Assembly (NCBI RefSeq): GCF_014838745.1
Contig: NZ_JABUXR010000007.1
Location: 26,958 to 90,957, forward strand
DNA: 64,000 nucleotides
Direction: 5' to 3'
Origin: Limosilactobacillus urinaemulieris
GTDB taxonomy: Bacteria > Bacillota > Bacilli > Lactobacillales > Lactobacillaceae
Shown here one piece after another: positions 51,535 to 59,709 of this stretch. The notes under the pieces are model-generated. The model was not told the origin of the DNA, did not search any database, and was given only the letters and a program-made list of their open reading frames with translations. Position numbers and translations under genes: made by a program. How positions within the stretch are numbered: position 1 is the first letter of the stretch; every line of letters starts with the position of its first letter.

Positions 51535-52332
51535 CTACTTATCTTCGTCAACTAAGTCAACTTTTAAGCCAAGTTCATCACGCAATCCGGCATACCCCTC
51601 AGCTTCTAGTTTTTTCGCTAACTCAGGGCCCCCATCTTTAACAATTCGTCCACCCATCATTACATGAACTGTGTCGGGAACAATATAGTTTAGTAGTCGC
51701 TGATAGTGGGTAATGATTAACGAACCGAAATTAGCACCCCGCATGGAATTAACTCCTCGAGAAACAACTTTCAAGGCATCGATATCCAGTCCTGAATCAA
51801 TTTCGTCTAAAATCGCAAAGCTTGGTTTAATCATTAATAATTGAAGAATTTCGTTTCGCTTCTTTTCACCACCAGAAAAGCCTTCGTTAAGGTAACGTTC
51901 CGTCATCGACTCTTTCATATCTAGCAGTGCAAGTTTTTGGTCAAGTTCTTGGAGAAAATCCATAATTGAAATTTGGTTATCCTTTGGTCGCCGTGCATTC
52001 ATGGCTGCTCGCAAGAATTCGGCATTGGTTACTCCTTGAATTTCAGCTGGATACTGCATTGCTAAAAATAATCCTTTTCGTGCACGCTCATCAACGGGCA
52101 TCTCAAGGATACTCTCGCCATTTAATAAAATGTCACCTTGTGTAACATGATAATTGGGTTGTCCCATAATCGTCTGGGATAAAGTTGATTTTCCAGTCCC
52201 ATTTGGTCCCATAATTGCATGAATTTCTCCGGTTTGCATTTTAAGGTTAACACCCTTAAGGATTTCCTTTTGTTGATGAGTTTCTTCGTCTTCAACCGCA
52301 ACGTGAAGATCTTTTATCTGTAAAATAGCCAT
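51535..52332 (-). CDS. sufC: Fe-S assembly ATPase SufC
   Basis: 265 residues. Walker A MGPNGTGKSTLS near 41, signature GFSGGEKKRNE near 152, Walker B FAILDEIDSGLDIDAL near 172. Soluble ABC ATPase of the SufBCD complex. First gene of the operon. Confidence 0.95.
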   Translation of the reverse strand: MAILQIKDLHVAVEDEETHQQKEILKGVNLKMQTGEIHAIMGPNGTGKSTLSQTIMGQPNYHVTQGDILLNGESILEMPVDERARKGLFLAMQYPAEIQGVTNAEFLRAAMNARRPKDNQISIMDFLQELDQKLALLDMKESMTERYLNEGFSGGEKKRNEILQLLMIKPSFAILDEIDSGLDIDALKVVSRGVNSMRGANFGSLIITHYQRLLNYIVPDTVHVMMGGRIVKDGGPELAKKLEAEGYAGLRDELGLKVDLVDEDK

Positions 52333-52463
52333 ATTTAGTGTTCACTCCCTAATAAAACACAATATCATGATGTCAATTACCTATTTTACCAGTTTCTCTT
52401 GGGGATGAATAATTAGATTGAGAAAAAGAAGTTTGGTTATCGTAATTAAACTCAGTAAGATCG

Positions 52464-52502
52464 AAAAAAGCTAACTAGTGATGTACACTAATTAGCTTTT
52501 TG
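52464..52502. terminator. terminator at the end of the apf1 3' UTR
   Basis: AAAAAGCTAA...TTAGCTTTTT, with inner TAGTG/CACTA, in both directions. It ends the apf1 transcript (minus) about 310-340 nt after the stop. Confidence 0.75.
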
Positions 52503-52518
52503 AATGTTATATGGTTAA

Positions 52519-52790
52519 GATTGGTTTCTCAGCACCATAGCCGAAACGCGTTCACCCTAAATTCACTCAAGATATTTCTCGGCAACATAGCCGAAATGCG
52601 TTCGCAGGAAAGCCCTTAAAGACAACAAACTCCCTCCCAGGTGCTTTCAGCACCCAGTCGGGAGAAATTGTTTCTCGGCAGCATAGTCGAAATGCGCTCG
52701 CCAGGAGCTTGCTAGAGATAACAAACCCCTGCTTAGGCGCAAGTCGCCCTCGGCAGGGGAAATTGTTATCTTTCCGCAAGCTCTTAACTG
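52519..52790 (-). repeat. modular hairpin repeats in the apf1 3' UTR
   Basis: Two hairpin modules with the same plan: module A at 52621-52672 (GACAACAAACTCCCTCCC, GGTGC-loop-GCACC, GGGAG, AATTGTT) and module B at 52717-52770 (GATAACAAACCCCTGC, GGCG-loop-CGCC, GCAGGGG, TTGTTATC). Module B is nested in GAGCTTGC/GCAAGCTC. Between them are CGGC-loop-GCCG connectors (CGGCAACATAGCCGAAATGCG and variants). The same modules occur at 56781-57036. Base pairs covary between A and B, so RNA structure is conserved. Confidence 0.75.
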
Positions 52791-52808
52791 GCTCGCGCTC
52801 TATCTATT

Positions 52809-53462
52809 TTAGTACCAACCGTGTGATTGCCAGAATGATTGTGCGGCACTCCAGGAACCGTAACGGCTAGCTACGTATTGGTCGGCTACTCGTTCTTGGT
52901 TTGCGGCGGAGTAGTCACCGTTAAGGTATGATGCGGATAATTGGTACTTACCAATGTATTGACCGTTTTGGGCACCGTAGTTACCACCTGATTCACGGGC
53001 AGCAATCCATGCCTTTGCGGCAGCATCGTTACCGGCTACGCTTGATGTGTAATTACTGTAACTTGCAGCATTGCTTGCTGAAGTTGTTGCAGTTGCGGTT
53101 TGTGCAGCTGAGTTGTTAGTAGTAGCTGCAGAACTAGTTTGGTTGTTTTGAGTTGTGGTATTTGCTGATGGCAAAGTTTCAACTTGTTGTTGAGTAGCAG
53201 GTGCAACTTCACCGTCATCCTTAATTACTAACTTTTGACCAACGTAGATCAAGTTCTTGTTAGCAATGTTGTTGTTTGAGGCCAAAGTATCAACGAAAGT
53301 TAAATCATGACCTAATTTGTAAGAAATCCCAGAAAGGGTGTCGCCTGATTGAACAGTGTAAATACTGTCGGCGCTAGCGGTGGTTGCAGTAGCTACAGTA
53401 CCTAAAGCAACGGCACCGGCAATGGCTGCTGTAATCTTAGCTGCTTTCTTAGATAACTTCAT
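52809..53462 (-). CDS. apf1: aggregation-promoting factor-like protein 1 (LysM, transglycosylase-like end)
   Basis: 217 residues. Signal peptide ending TASADS, Lys[19 protein letters not shown] (residues 35-80), a Ser/Thr/Asn/Gln-rich linker, then a C-terminal domain [18 protein letters not shown] and [14 protein letters not shown] ending FWQSHGWY. Apf proteins of lactobacilli are surface-bound by LysM and influence cell shape and aggregation. The last 75 residues are nearly identical to the paralogue at 57046. A repeat-rich 3' UTR follows. Confidence 0.88.
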   Translation of the reverse strand: MKLSKKAAKITAAIAGAVALGTVATATTASADSIYTVQSGDTLSGISYKLGHDLTFVDTLASNNNIANKNLIYVGQKLVIKDDGEVAPATQQQVETLPSANTTTQNNQTSSAATTNNSAAQTATATTSASNAASYSNYTSSVAGNDAAAKAWIAARESGGNYGAQNGQYIGKYQLSASYLNGDYSAANQERVADQYVASRYGSWSAAQSFWQSHGWY

Positions 53463-53793
53463 AAAAAATCAATCCATCCTTTTCTCTTGTAAGTTTGTAA
53501 GTAATATGATGTTAATTGTTTTGGAAATTGATGTTTTAGATATCATCAACGGTTATATACTATACAGGTTCAGCGTTACGGATGGGTTACCACGATTTTT
53601 CAAATTCCGCTATTTTTGTAATTTTTTGTAACAAATATGCATCTTTTTCTTATATATTCATTTTACGAAAAGAGTCATTTACTGATATACCAAGGTTCTT
53701 CGGTTGTCCTAAATTTTTCCTTCGCTAATTTGGAAATCAACCAAATGTTCTATTATTTTACCAATTTTTAATTTAAAATCCCGATTTTAAGCT

Positions 53794-53830
53794 AAAAAAA
53801 GCCCCATAACACGTAAATGTTACAGGACTA
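53794..53830 (-). terminator. terminator of the PEPCK-like gene
   Basis: Minus strand: AGTCCTGTAAC pairs with GTTATGGGGCT, then T7. Confidence 0.8.
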
Positions 53831-53861
53831 TTTCAATTATTGACGTCTTTGTAATTTGAAT

Positions 53862-55559
53862 TTAGTTATTCATCAAAACATCGAGCAATTCAGAGGCAGA
53901 CTCCTTCAATGCATCCTTAAACTTGTCATTTCCAAGGTGAGTGAAGATTTCACCAACATAAACTCCCTTATTAAATAGTTCAGTGAAGACCTTGTCGATA
54001 ACTGGCTTAGTCTTTTCTGGTTCTTGAACAGGACCAAATGGGTTAGCAAAGAAGGTCTTACTCATCCCAACTTCATCAGTTGTTCCCAAGGCCTTCCGTT
54101 GACCAGCAATAAAGACTTTTTCAGCTTCTTCCTTAGTGTCAAAGCGGTGAATTCCAACTTGATCGCTATAGTTGTTAGCATACAACCACATGTCAATATG
54201 ATGGTGCTTAACAACATTTTGGTAAGTATCAGCTGGAATAATAACCCGGGCATTCTTCCGTTCTGGGTTCAAGTATACCCCACGGTCCATGTTGTTAAAT
54301 GCAACCGCACTGCTCAAGTCGTCCAAACGAACAAAGGCACCAGTTTCTGTACCTTGTGCATAGATGTGACCATCATCAGTTAAGGTAAAGCTTCCCATAT
54401 CATCAAAAATGGTTTCCATGCTGACAATCTTATCATCAGCTAATTCTTGTAAGGCTTCGATTGATTCTGACTTCCCGGCACCGGAGTCCCCAAAGAAGAC
54501 AACGTTCTTTTCCTTACCATTAGTGAACTTGATCTTTAACATTGAACCGTGAATTGGCAAACGACCATTGTAAATTTGGTGAAGGTTATGAACGGTCAAG
54601 CACATCTTCTTCATGTAACCAAAGTAAGTGGTCTTGTCAGTATATGGTACTTCACCAACCCAAATATCGTTCTTCTCATCGTGGTAATAGTGTGAAACCA
54701 TTCCCTCAGTCTTTTCAAGGCCAAAGAGAACAACAAGATCTGGCTTTTGTCCTTCAACTTCTTCGGGTGATGCTAATTCAAACAAGTTTGAAAGAGCAAT
54801 CCCGTTTACTAAGTAGTCAACGTTAAAGTAGATGAAGGCAAGACTTTCACCAATCTTAGCTGGATAGCAGAACCACTTACCCCGTTCACCATGGAAACGA
54901 TCGACCGGGTTCTCTTCTACAGCTGAGAAGACACCTTCCCGCTTGTTACTCTTAGTATGCATCATCATTGGTGGCCGGAGCATTACGGTATTGATGAAAT
55001 CAATGTCACGCAGTTCTTCATAACCAGCAGGAATCTTCCAATCATGTTGTTGAACTAAAATTGTAGCGTTAGTTGCCGCATTGACTTGTCGGTAAGTCCG
55101 GTTTTCAAAGCCTTGAAGTTTTTCTTCAAGAATCCGGTAAAGCTTTCGTACCAAATCATTAAATTGGGTATCAATAGTCCGGAATTCGTTACCAACGATT
55201 TTATTATCATTGTAACTGATAACAGAAACCCGCAATAATGAACGATAGTATGAATACAATTCTTCGACACTAGCTAAGATATCTTTAGGATCATATTCAT
55301 CAAAGGCACTATCATCGTCAAAAAGGATCTTCTTTAATACATCGATAAACTTATCAACACTGGCATTATCAAAAGCATCATCATCATTATCAGGGTTTCG
55401 TGAATCCAAGTATAATTTAACGATTTGCTTTACTTCATCACTATTTACTAATGAAGGAATATCAGTGAAGTAATTTTGACTGTAATTTAAGGTCGCTACT
55501 CCACGTTCAGGATTTACATATAGTGACTTAGTATCAATAATCTGACTGTCTTTTGACAT
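53862..55559 (-). CDS. phosphoenolpyruvate carboxykinase-like P-loop protein
   Basis: 565 residues from ATG at 55559 (AGGATGAG upstream). The P-loop VVFFGDSGAGKSESIEAL near 365 and the downstream IFDDMGSFTL resemble the PEPCK/HPr-kinase fold. In lactobacilli this family is annotated as PEP carboxykinase but differs from the classical enzyme; GLSGTGKTTLS is not present. Metal and oxaloacetate sites cannot be verified by eye, so the activity is unsure. Monocistronic. Confidence 0.65.
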   Translation of the reverse strand: MSKDSQIIDTKSLYVNPERGVATLNYSQNYFTDIPSLVNSDEVKQIVKLYLDSRNPDNDDDAFDNASVDKFIDVLKKILFDDDSAFDEYDPKDILASVEELYSYYRSLLRVSVISYNDNKIVGNEFRTIDTQFNDLVRKLYRILEEKLQGFENRTYRQVNAATNATILVQQHDWKIPAGYEELRDIDFINTVMLRPPMMMHTKSNKREGVFSAVEENPVDRFHGERGKWFCYPAKIGESLAFIYFNVDYLVNGIALSNLFELASPEEVEGQKPDLVVLFGLEKTEGMVSHYYHDEKNDIWVGEVPYTDKTTYFGYMKKMCLTVHNLHQIYNGRLPIHGSMLKIKFTNGKEKNVVFFGDSGAGKSESIEALQELADDKIVSMETIFDDMGSFTLTDDGHIYAQGTETGAFVRLDDLSSAVAFNNMDRGVYLNPERKNARVIIPADTYQNVVKHHHIDMWLYANNYSDQVGIHRFDTKEEAEKVFIAGQRKALGTTDEVGMSKTFFANPFGPVQEPEKTKPVIDKVFTELFNKGVYVGEIFTHLGNDKFKDALKESASELLDVLMNN

Positions 55560-55740
55560 TAATCTCATCCTTTCATCTCCGTAGTGTCTCTATTATAGTA
55601 TATTTTTAAGAGAGAGATGAAAAAAATATTAACAAAATTTCATTTATTTACATAAAATACCAAATTTTATTAAAGAAAACGGTTTCTTAACTATGCTAAA
55701 ATAAACTATAAGTAAATATTTTTAAGGAGAACCATGAATA

Positions 55741-56250
55741 ATGAAGATAAATTGTAATGAAACCCTCGCCGTCTCTCTGCACCGTGTTTTCAATGCCGAT
55801 CTAAATGAACACGGAACCGTTTTTGGCGGACGGATTTTAGAGCTAGTAGACGGTGAAGCATCTGTTGCCGCAATGCGTGTCACCCGCTCAACTGTCGTGA
55901 CTGCCGCTATGGACCATGTTCAATTTCTTAAACCATTTCAACTCCAAGACTCAATGTGCATGGAAGCCTATGTTACAGGTGTTGGCCATAGATCATTAGA
56001 AGTGTTCGTCAAAGTCATTGGTGAACACTTGATGACTGGTGAACGTTTCATCGGCTTTTCCTGCTTCATGACTTACGTGATCCAAGACCCTAAAAAAGTA
56101 ATCCAGTACGACCAATTGATTCCACAAACAGCAGAGCAAAAAGTAATGGTAGCTGGCTATGCAGCTCGTCGCCAACATCGAAAAGAAAATCGCCAAAAAC
56201 AAGCAGCAATTATTAACTCAATCAGTAAAGATAAGCCATGGAAAATTTAA
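55741..56250 (+). CDS. acyl-CoA thioesterase, hotdog fold
   Basis: 169 residues. HRVFNADLNEHGTVFGGRI (Asn/Gly of the active site) near 13-31, DGEASVAAMR, and VEVHVKV-like strands with MDHVQFLKPFQ. YciA/acyl-CoA hydrolase family. A basic C-terminus (RRQHRKENRQKQ). AAGGAG precedes the ATG at a slightly long distance. Confidence 0.85.
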   Translation: MKINCNETLAVSLHRVFNADLNEHGTVFGGRILELVDGEASVAAMRVTRSTVVTAAMDHVQFLKPFQLQDSMCMEAYVTGVGHRSLEVFVKVIGEHLMTGERFIGFSCFMTYVIQDPKKVIQYDQLIPQTAEQKVMVAGYAARRQHRKENRQKQAAIINSISKDKPWKI

Positions 56251-56256
56251 TTTAAT

Positions 56257-56302
56257 AACGGCTCCTCAACTCCCGAAATGATTTGAAAGTTGAGAAGCCG
56301 TT
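56257..56302. terminator. hairpin between thioesterase and YbjQ-like gene
   Basis: AACGGCTCCTCAACT pairs with AGTTGAGAAGCCGTT; A/T on both sides, no long T-run. Likely shared terminator of convergent genes. Confidence 0.6.
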
Positions 56303-56308
56303 AAGTAT

Positions 56309-56680
56309 TTATTTGACTATTTTAACTGCAGTCCCATATGCCGTAACCGTTGAAGATGTGGACTCAAAACGCATTGCTACTACTACATCTGCTCCTACTT
56401 GTTTGGCCTTATCCCGTAATACTTTAATTGCTTGCTCATGGGCAGACGTTTTCTCTTCCCCATTAGCGGTTCCAAATACTACTCCAATGATCCTGTAATC
56501 GTTCTCTGGAATTTTTTCAGTCGTTGTTAAAGTAATTTCATCGAATTCACTAATTACTGACTGTTTTTTCTTCTTTCGCCCCTGAGAAACGAAGCCTGCT
56601 AGGCCACGATTTATTCCTGCTCCATACATTTTTTTAGCACGATCAATTGATTCCTGATCATTTTTTGACTTAAACAGCAT
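56309..56680 (-). CDS. YbjQ-like heavy-metal-binding-domain protein
   Basis: 123 residues. Core LTTTEKIPENDYRIIGVVFG, then helix ALKVLRDKAK-like (SAHEQAIKVLRDKAKQVGAD) and VVVAMRFESTSS. The N-terminus has an extra 45-residue helical and basic extension (GRKKKKQ). Second such protein in the window (see 21786). Function unknown. Confidence 0.7.
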   Translation of the reverse strand: MLFKSKNDQESIDRAKKMYGAGINRGLAGFVSQGRKKKKQSVISEFDEITLTTTEKIPENDYRIIGVVFGTANGEEKTSAHEQAIKVLRDKAKQVGADVVVAMRFESTSSTVTAYGTAVKIVK

Positions 56681-56723
56681 TTATCTCCCACACCTATTCA
56701 TAGATTATTGTATTTAGATTATA

Positions 56724-56775
56724 ACAAAAACTTTCGATAATAATGGACAACACTATTATCGAAAGTTTTTTACTA
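56724..56775. terminator. terminator at the end of the apf2 3' UTR
   Basis: AAACTTTCGATAATA pairs with TATTATCGAAAGTTT around 11 nt, T-runs both ways. For the minus strand it lies about 310 nt after the apf2 stop. Confidence 0.75.
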
Positions 56776-56780
56776 TTTTA

Positions 56781-57036
56781 TTACTGAAATACGTTCGCAG
56801 GAAAGCCCTTAGAGATAACAAACCCCTGCCTAGGCGCAAGTCGCCCTCGGCAGGGGAAATTGTTTTAGGCAACATAGCCGAAACGCGTTCACTCTAAATT
56901 CACTCAAGATATTTTTCGGCAGCATAGCCGAAACGCGTTCGCAGGAAAGCCCTTAGAGACAACAAACTCCCTCCCAGGTGCTTTCAGCACCCAGTCGGGA
57001 GAAATTGTTGTCTTACAGGACTTTTTTATCCTGCTC
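56781..57036 (-). repeat. modular hairpin repeats in the apf2 3' UTR
   Basis: Module B at 56813-56866 and module A at 56958-57012, in the reverse order to apf1, joined by the same CGGC-loop-GCCG connectors at 56868-56883 and 56917-56930. In module A the outer stem GACAACAA/TTGTTGTC is perfect, and GCAGGA/TCCTGC close it outside. Compare module B in apf1: GATAACAA/TTGTTATC. Confidence 0.75.
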
Positions 57037-57045
57037 ACGCTCTAA

Positions 57046-57741
57046 TTAGTACCAACCGTGTGATTGCCAGAATGATTGTGCGGCACTCCAGGAACCGTAA
57101 CGGCTAGCTACGTATTGGTCGGCTACTCGTTCTTGGTTTGCGGCGGAGTAGTCACCGTTAAGGTATGATGCGGATAATTGGTACTTACCAATGTATTGAC
57201 CGTTTTGGGCACCGTAGTTACCACCTGATTCACGGGCAGCAATCCATGCCTTTGCGGCAGCATCATTACCGGCTACGCTTGATGTGTAGTTACTGTAACT
57301 TGCAGCATTGCTTGCTGAAGTTGTTGCAGTTGCTGTTTGTGCCTGAGTATTTGCTGAAGCAGCTTGTTGTGGTTGTGCTTGGCTTTGACTAGCAGCACTA
57401 GTTGAGGTAGCTGCAGAACTAGTTTGGTTAGCAGTATTTGCTGATGGTAAGGTTTCAACTTGTTGTTGAGTAGCAGGTGCAACTTCACCGTCATCCTTAA
57501 TTACTAACTTTTGACCAACGTAGATCAAGTTCTTGTTAGCAATGTTGTTGTTTGAAGCTAATGTATCAACAAAAGTTAAATCATGACCTAACTTATATGA
57601 AATTCCTGATAAGGTGTCACCGCTTTGCACCGTGTAAATTGAGTCGGCGTTAGCGGTTGTGGTAGTTGCGATAGTACCTAAGGCAACAACCCCGGCTACA
57701 GCAGCTGTAACTTTAGCGATGTTCTTCGATAACTTATTCAT
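57046..57741 (-). CDS. apf2: aggregation-promoting factor-like protein 2
   Basis: 231 residues from ATG at 57741. Same plan as apf1: signal peptide ending NADS, LysM with the same [18 protein letters not shown], a longer Ser/Gln/Ala linker ([16 protein letters not shown]), and the same C-terminal domain. Both the C-terminus and the LysM region match apf1 almost exactly, but the linker and signal differ, as if a recent duplication or gene conversion homogenised the ends. Confidence 0.88.
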   Translation of the reverse strand: MNKLSKNIAKVTAAVAGVVALGTIATTTTANADSIYTVQSGDTLSGISYKLGHDLTFVDTLASNNNIANKNLIYVGQKLVIKDDGEVAPATQQQVETLPSANTANQTSSAATSTSAASQSQAQPQQAASANTQAQTATATTSASNAASYSNYTSSVAGNDAAAKAWIAARESGGNYGAQNGQYIGKYQLSASYLNGDYSAANQERVADQYVASRYGSWSAAQSFWQSHGWY

Positions 57742-58014
57742 ATAAATGAAATACCTTCCTTTTCTCAAATGTTGTTTCAAATTTCTAATTATTAATTTAA
57801 GTTGTTGATGACCTCATCAACGGTTTCTAATATACACGATTAAAATTACACGGTAGTTACCACAGATTATCAATTTCAGCCTTTTCCGTAATCTGATGTA
57901 ACAAAAGGTTTATTTTCACTCCTGAGAAATGATAACGGATCCCAGTAGCAAGCGGTTCAAGTGTCTTTCTTTATCAAATCATTTATAAAATATATTTTGT
58001 AATAAAGAAAAATA

Positions 58015-58059
58015 AAAAAGGCTAAATTAAGGATTTTTGATCGTTAATTTAGCCTTTTT
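58015..58059 (-). terminator. terminator of the nrd/SufD-like operon
   Basis: AAAAAGGCTAAATTAA pairs with TTAATTTAGCCTTTTT, T-run on both strands. Confidence 0.8.
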
Positions 58060-58095
58060 ATCACTATTTTGTGCGTTTTTGTAACCGTTTTGTAA

Positions 58096-59106
58096 CTAAG
58101 AGTGACGCACTAACCATGAATCGGCTGGTAATTGCGCCTTAAAGAAGTCACCAGAAGCATTAAAACGGGGAGCCTTTTCTTGATCATCAACCATTATCCT
58201 ATCACTACTAGCAATAATGCGGTGTTGATGAAGCTCTAATGGTTCCTCATCCACAGTGGCTAATTTCCCCCACTTTATTTGAGCATTGGAATCAACCCAT
58301 CCCCACTCATTTACTTGGGCACTAGTGTTTTCACCGTAGCCATCAACCTGAGTAACCACCTCTTGCTGGCAGTCAGCCTCAACCATCGAAGCTAGCTGGA
58401 CATTCCAATGTGCATCAGAACCATCAAGAAAACTATAAAAGCTACTGTATCCATGCTGATTCTCTGGAATAACCCCTTCAATCTCAAGCTTCGAACCACG
58501 TGCTTGATAAGAATGAACCGCTTGACGAACTAAATCACCATAATAACGGTTATTTTGGCAGAACTTCACCTGAGCTCCCGTTCCCAGCAAAATTTCAGTA
58601 GCAGCGTATAACGGAGCCTGCGTTTCATAACTACTCTCTTCAATAATCGTTACCTGAGCGCCTGCACCAACAATAATTAGATTATGCGGATTATTGCTCC
58701 TCGTAACTAACCCAATTTTCAATGGTTCCTCTAATTTTGTATTATCTGGAACATAAATAAATTGCCCAGTATCCATCAACGCCAGGTGAAGTGCGTTCAA
58801 CTGGTTGTCCTGCCAACGAACTGCTTTCTCCATCAAGTTTTCCTGTAATAATTCGGGATATTTCTGAACGGCTAGGTTAATTGGCAGTGCCACAAAATCA
58901 TCCCCGTCATGATTCAGCAACGAAGGTTCATCATTGGCAGCAAGATTTGGTTGTTGCCACTTTGTTAACCATGCTTGTTGCTGATTGGCTAACGGAAACC
59001 GTTTTTGCAGCATTATTGCTAATGAACGTTTCTTTTGTAGCCAGTCTGGTTGCCCCTGGCTAGCCTTTTGGACAGTCTTCAATAATTCTTCATTCATTAA
59101 TCTCAC
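58096..59106 (-). CDS. orphan SufB/SufD-like protein
   Basis: 336 residues. NLAVQKYPELLQENLMEKAV, IYVPDNTKLEEPLKIGLV and the beta-helix pattern ILLGTGAQVKFCQNN are typical of SufD, yet it is 85 residues shorter than the operon SufD and lacks the conserved C-terminal helical region (no SRGI/LYYLLSR end). It starts 4 nt after nrdG. It may deliver or store clusters for the NrdD/NrdG system, which needs a 4Fe-4S activase; this is inference. Confidence 0.75.
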   Translation of the reverse strand: MRLMNEELLKTVQKASQGQPDWLQKKRSLAIMLQKRFPLANQQQAWLTKWQQPNLAANDEPSLLNHDGDDFVALPINLAVQKYPELLQENLMEKAVRWQDNQLNALHLALMDTGQFIYVPDNTKLEEPLKIGLVTRSNNPHNLIIVGAGAQVTIIEESSYETQAPLYAATEILLGTGAQVKFCQNNRYYGDLVRQAVHSYQARGSKLEIEGVIPENQHGYSSFYSFLDGSDAHWNVQLASMVEADCQQEVVTQVDGYGENTSAQVNEWGWVDSNAQIKWGKLATVDEEPLELHQHRIIASSDRIMVDDQEKAPRFNASGDFFKAQLPADSWLVRHS

Positions 59107-59109
59107 CTG

Positions 59110-59697
59110 TTAATGGACTAACTTATCCCAAATGACTACCTTGCCACTAGCGAATGACTTCGGAACATCAATAATTCGTTGATTGGAGCTACCCCGGAAT
59201 TGTAAGGTCAGATCCTTTTTTGCCAATAAAAACCGGCCATCAACCAAGATATCAATATTATGAAGCATTTCCAGTTTATCATCAGAATCCTTTAATAATT
59301 CCTCCCAGGTATACCCAGACCATGACCAAATATCTTTAGTATGGCCGAATTCCTTTCGTAGTCGATGAATTAACTTTAAACAAACCTGGGTGTTTAAGAA
59401 CGGTTCGCCACCAAGAAGAGTAAGCCCCTGAACATAGCTTTGCGAAAGATCCTCCATTATCTGATCTTCAAGTTCCTGAGTATAAGGCTGCCCATAGTGG
59501 AAGTTTTGTGCCGCCTTATTGTAGCAACCCGGACAATTAAATAAACAACCACTAACATAAACACTGCAACGAACCCCTTCACCATCAACAAAATTAAATG
59601 GCTTATAGTCCGCTACGTATTGAAGTGAATGATCCTTTGCTAACCATTCCTTTGGTTGTGGATTTTTGGGTAATCTTTGCGGTCTTTTCTCTACCAT
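59110..59697 (-). CDS. nrdG: anaerobic ribonucleotide reductase activating protein
   Basis: 195 residues, radical SAM. CLFNCPGCYNKAAQN is the CxxxCxxC motif near 50-58, and LTLLGGEPFLN near 95 fits the GGE motif. It generates the glycyl radical on NrdD. 12 bp after nrdD. Confidence 0.95.
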   Translation of the reverse strand: MVEKRPQRLPKNPQPKEWLAKDHSLQYVADYKPFNFVDGEGVRCSVYVSGCLFNCPGCYNKAAQNFHYGQPYTQELEDQIMEDLSQSYVQGLTLLGGEPFLNTQVCLKLIHRLRKEFGHTKDIWSWSGYTWEELLKDSDDKLEMLHNIDILVDGRFLLAKKDLTLQFRGSSNQRIIDVPKSFASGKVVIWDKLVH

Positions 59698-59709
59698 TTT
59701 AATCCCCCA

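Noticed and set aside
52567-52779. 70-codon open frame in the apf1 3' UTR
   Set aside because: It consists of the hairpin repeats; the apparent amino-acid repeats reflect the RNA modules.
53036-53218. Gln/Leu-rich frame inside apf1
   Set aside because: A shadow of the Thr/Ser/Gln-rich linker in another frame; the same shadow appears in apf2.
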